The position numbers were made by a program, and so were the translations under genes. The notes below the pieces were generated by a model, which ran no database searches, was not told the origin of the DNA, and saw only the letters and a program-made list of their open reading frames with translations. Below are positions 4,970 through 7,292 of a DNA stretch of 7,292 nucleotides, one piece after another. Origin of the DNA: CF-167 sp963695195 (GTDB lineage Bacteria; Chloroflexota; Limnocylindria; QHBO01); contig CAVOGE010000003.1 of NCBI GenBank assembly GCA_963695195.1, forward strand, positions 1 to 7,292. The letters are read 5' to 3'. Position 1 is the first letter of the stretch; every line of letters begins with the position of its first letter.

Positions 4970-5416
4970 TCAGCCGTTGGCCTCCACCAGGCCATGAACG
5001 AACCACATCGGCTCGCGCTGACACTCGGGCAGTGGCGCTTGGATCCAGTCGTCGCGCAGGGTGAAGTCACCTTCACCGCCGCCAACGACAACGTGGTCGC
5101 CGACCTGGGCGGTAATCCCCCCCATGGTAATCGTGCCGCTCTCCGCATCCCACTCGGCATCAGGCGCTGGCCAGGCCAGATCCGTCGTTATTCCCCCGGC
5201 GCGAAGAACGAGGCACTGTCCATCGATCGACAACTGACCCTCAGTCCGTGCCATCAACTGGGCTGATGGCATCGGGAAGAACGCGACCACGACTGACGAG
5301 AGGCTCGCGGGCACCGACGCCGACTCCGACGGAGCCGTCGAACCCGCTGGGCTCGGCCCGCAGGCTGTGACCCCCAGGAGCGTTGCGAGGAGCGCGCCGC
5401 AGGCCCGGCTCCTCAT
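4970..5416 (-). CDS. Small putative lipoprotein coupled to the serine protease gene
   Basis: The 148-aa product starts at ATG 5416, whose first bases overlap the protease stop as ATGA. This 4-bp overlap indicates one operon and translational coupling. GAGG in the end of the protease gene can serve as ribosome-binding site. The N-terminus is MRSRACGALLATLLGVTACG, with lipobox VTAC and C19. After a short Ser/Pro-rich linker comes a compact, probably all-beta domain (about 57-135): GQLSIDGQCLVLR, LAWPAPDAEWD, GGITAQVGDHVVVGGGEGDF, with C68 and C132 possibly disulfide-bonded. I do not know a function for this pattern. The gene order suggests a partner of the protease on the outer face of the membrane, such as an inhibitor, anchor or substrate; this is inference. 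Confidence 0.78.
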   Translation of the reverse strand: MRSRACGALLATLLGVTACGPSPAGSTAPSESASVPASLSSVVVAFFPMPSAQLMARTEGQLSIDGQCLVLRAGGITTDLAWPAPDAEWDAESGTITMGGITAQVGDHVVVGGGEGDFTLRDDWIQAPLPECQREPMWFVHGLVEANG

Positions 5417-6666
5417 TCCAGCAGCACCTCGAGGTTCATTCCGCCACTCGTGACGAACCCGATCGACATGAAGGCCAACCAGTAGCACTCTTCCGTATAC
5501 AAGTTGATGGATCCAAAGATCAGCGTGCCGTAGAGGTTCGTTCCAAAGAAGACGGGGCCGCCGCTATCACCAAAGTCGCAATCGATCTGAGTCCCGTCTA
5601 CCAGGACCCAGGTGGCGTCGCAGGGGTCGTTCTTCTCTGGGCCGCAGTAGTCCCCCGGGTCGAAGTGGATCGTTATCACGGTTCCGCAGCTAAACCCAGA
5701 GCTAATGCCGTAGTGACAGACAAAGTCGTTCGGCATGTCAAGGCGGGCTACCAGTGCGTGTTGCGACCTTAGGGCGGATCCGTCCCAGAACTTGGGGTAG
5801 ACGACATGCACGTCCTCTTTGTGCCACTGGACGTCCTGGTCAGCGTCCCAACGCACCCCCATGTACGTGAGTGGATAACTGGTTGAGCCATCCTGCCAGT
5901 ACGTCAAGGGGTTGGGGCAATGACCGGCGGTCGTCAGCCCCTCAACTCCTGTTGTGAGGTTGCGGACGGTGAAGCCCGCGGTGCACGCGTCCGTACCGCT
6001 GCCTGTGTTAGTGAGGCGCTTACCGCCATAGGTGTGCAATTGCTGTGTTGCACCGCCAACCATGACGGACACGGGTACCCCGGCCACGCCAGCCAAGTTA
6101 GCAATATCCGCCTGACTGATGGGCGTTGGGCTTGTAATGAGTAGTCGTCCAGCCGAGACGTCTATTCCGGATCCCACCCTAGGCCAGCGCTCACCGAGTA
6201 TTACCCGGAGTCGGTCATGCGCTGCTTCGAGGTCAGCCATCGAGTGGGTAGCGCCTGTTTCGAACGACACCGGCACCGGTGCCTGGCGGATCAGTTCGTG
6301 AACCTCATCGAGCCCGCTGTCCTGACCCGTAAACCGGAGGACGAGGCCGAACGTTGGCTCATGCTGGACCCATCCGCCGGCCCAGCGAATTGACGAAGCC
6401 TCGCGAGCGGCCGCTATCAACCGGTCGAGGTCCTGAAGGAGCGCGGCGCGGCGACTGGCCTCGTCGAAGCTAACGTCAAACTCCCGCGCATATGATTCGA
6501 CGTCGCGCAGCCATCCGCTTGTGGCGGCGGCTGCCTGTCGTTGCGGTTGCTGCGACCCCTCGTCGACGGCTCCGACCTGCGCGGATCCCAAGACCGTCGC
6601 GACCAGCATGGAGGCGGCGATGGCAACTCCGCCCCTCCCCGTGACGCCCCGGTCATTCTTTCGCAC
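5413..6666 (-). CDS. Secreted trypsin-like serine protease (S1 family) with pro-domain
   Basis: From GTG 6666 the product is 417 aa; a TTG at 6705 would add 13 residues. GTG is preferred because it yields MRKNDRG, a hydrophobic core (about 14-27) and a VGA cleavage site near 33. The pro-region (about 55-225) contains DVESYAREFDVSFDEASRRA and a WAGGWVQHEPTFGLVLRFTG block seen in bacterial secreted S1 zymogens. The protease domain has H249 in TTAGHC, D278 in DADQDVQW and S368 in CDFGDSGGPVF, the full chymotrypsin-fold triad in the streptogrisin/alpha-lytic style. Eight cysteines in the mature part fit extracellular disulfides. It is the first gene of an operon with the lipoprotein at 4970-5416. 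The substrate is unknown. The family call is secure; the start codon is not. Confidence 0.88.
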   Translation of the reverse strand: MRKNDRGVTGRGGVAIAASMLVATVLGSAQVGAVDEGSQQPQRQAAAATSGWLRDVESYAREFDVSFDEASRRAALLQDLDRLIAAAREASSIRWAGGWVQHEPTFGLVLRFTGQDSGLDEVHELIRQAPVPVSFETGATHSMADLEAAHDRLRVILGERWPRVGSGIDVSAGRLLITSPTPISQADIANLAGVAGVPVSVMVGGATQQLHTYGGKRLTNTGSGTDACTAGFTVRNLTTGVEGLTTAGHCPNPLTYWQDGSTSYPLTYMGVRWDADQDVQWHKEDVHVVYPKFWDGSALRSQHALVARLDMPNDFVCHYGISSGFSCGTVITIHFDPGDYCGPEKNDPCDATWVLVDGTQIDCDFGDSGGPVFFGTNLYGTLIFGSINLYTEECYWLAFMSIGFVTSGGMNLEVLLE

Positions 6667-6725
6667 GGGAGCACTGCGCCCGTCGGCCACCACTCCACCC
6701 CACAAGGCCTTGGAAAGCGTAAAGA

Positions 6726-6731
6726 ATCATA
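6726..6731 (-). promoter_or_regulatory. Candidate -10 box (TATGAT) for the protease-lipoprotein operon
   Basis: TATGAT on the minus strand is one base from the TATAAT consensus, in a locally AT-richer patch (TATGATTCTTTACG). Transcription would start near 6719, giving a ~53-nt leader to GTG 6666. At 17-nt spacing the -35 position reads CCGACT, a poor match, so an alternative sigma factor or activator is possible. Confidence 0.45.
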
Positions 6732-6774
6732 CACCACCGGCGCGGAGCAGTCGGTGTCCAAGTAGAGAGCCTGA

Positions 6775-7292
6775 GCCCGCCCCGCGGCCGGACACCGGCA
6801 CCCGTTGACGAGATCCGAATGGACCGCGTTCCCATACATCGAGGAGCACGTGGCTTCGCTACTCGACCGGATTCGCCTCTCAGAGTCTGACATTGACGCG
6901 GTTGTCCAGGTCGTCCGGGATCAGCCGGAGGGCGATCGGCACGAAGGCGATGACCTCGCTCGTGATGCGCAGCGCGATCAGTTGCAGCATGACCTCGCGG
7001 CGCGACGCATCTCGCTGGCGGCGTTCACCCGAGCATGGTCGGCCATTGACCGCCCGGCGCCCATCGCACCGCGGCTGGGTCGGGAGACCTTCGAGCACGC
7101 GCGCCGGCTCCTGGCGGACTTTGGAGGCTTGTGGCGCGATCCTGCGGTGCCTGGGACGCTCAAAGAGGAAGCAGCGCGTCAGACCTTCGATCGCATTGAC
7201 CTGGCGGGCTCACGGGTGGCGGCCGTTTATCCTCGCGAGGAGCACGCGTGGCTCCTGGGAATGGCTGCTAGACGCGACGAAGGCGTGGTATT
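6775..7292 (+). pseudogene. C-terminal fragment of a large serine recombinase (runs off right edge)
   Basis: The frame is open from 6775, after an in-frame TGA at 6772, to the window end. Visible blocks resemble the C-terminal part of large serine recombinases/integrases: FPYIEEHVASLLDRIRLS just after where the zinc ribbon would be, a polar helical stretch (DDLARDAQRDQLQHDLAARR), then FEHARRLLADFGGLWRDP and ARQTFDRIDLAGSRVAAVYP. The resolvase catalytic domain with its serine and the recombinase DNA-binding domain are absent: the sequence upstream is the protease promoter and 5' end. The gene therefore looks truncated at its 5' end, around 6775-6830. GTG 6850 could start a shorter product. The assignment rests on pattern memory of the family's C-terminus. 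Confidence 0.5.

Noticed and set aside
5383..5772. Plus-strand open frame inside the protease region
   Set aside because: It is antisense to the conserved protease catalytic domain and has no recognisable content.
6417..6893. Minus-strand 158-aa frame over the protease 5' end
   Set aside because: It overlaps the protease signal peptide in another frame and is Arg/Ser/Pro-rich, so it is a shadow.

Overview
The window is high-GC bacterial DNA with GTG starts, Ser/Thr/Pro-rich lipoprotein linkers, a secreted HNH nuclease carrying an Excalibur motif, and two genes with a -10-like box just upstream of a GTG. This suggests Actinomycetota or a high-GC Chloroflexota lineage. No rRNA, complete tRNA or species-level marker is present, so the assignment is tentative.

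Layout. At the left edge (1-544, minus) is the N-terminal part of trehalose-6-phosphate phosphatase (otsB). Diverging from it across a 228-bp gap is a small, degenerate response-regulator receiver protein (773-1237, plus). Converging on that gene, 7 bp away, is a lipoprotein with a GmrSD/DUF1524-type HNH nuclease domain and a C-terminal Excalibur motif (1245-2231, minus). A divergent intergenic region holds the first copy of an 89-bp repeat. Next is a beta-rich lipoprotein of unknown function (2441-3193, plus). Its stop codon is the exact insertion site of an IS481-family element (3194-4223, CTAG target duplication). Beyond the IS lie a short third copy of the repeat, a six-cysteine single-pass membrane protein (4376-4786, minus) and the second full repeat copy. 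A secreted trypsin-like serine protease (5413-6666, minus) follows, translationally coupled through ATGA to a small lipoprotein (4970-5416, minus). The right edge (6775-7292, plus) carries the C-terminal part of a large serine recombinase whose catalytic N-terminus is missing.

How it fits together. Outside the otsB/receiver pair the region is accessory: five consecutive non-transposon genes encode exported or membrane-anchored proteins (nuclease, protease, three unknowns), interspersed with a dispersed repeat, an IS and a recombinase remnant. The clearest functional unit is the protease-lipoprotein operon. The most unusual structures are the repeat family, whose minus strand ends like the 3' end of a tRNA (T-loop to CCA) and which alternates with single genes, and the IS insertion in which one CTAG palindrome supplies the stop codon of both the host gene and the transposase.
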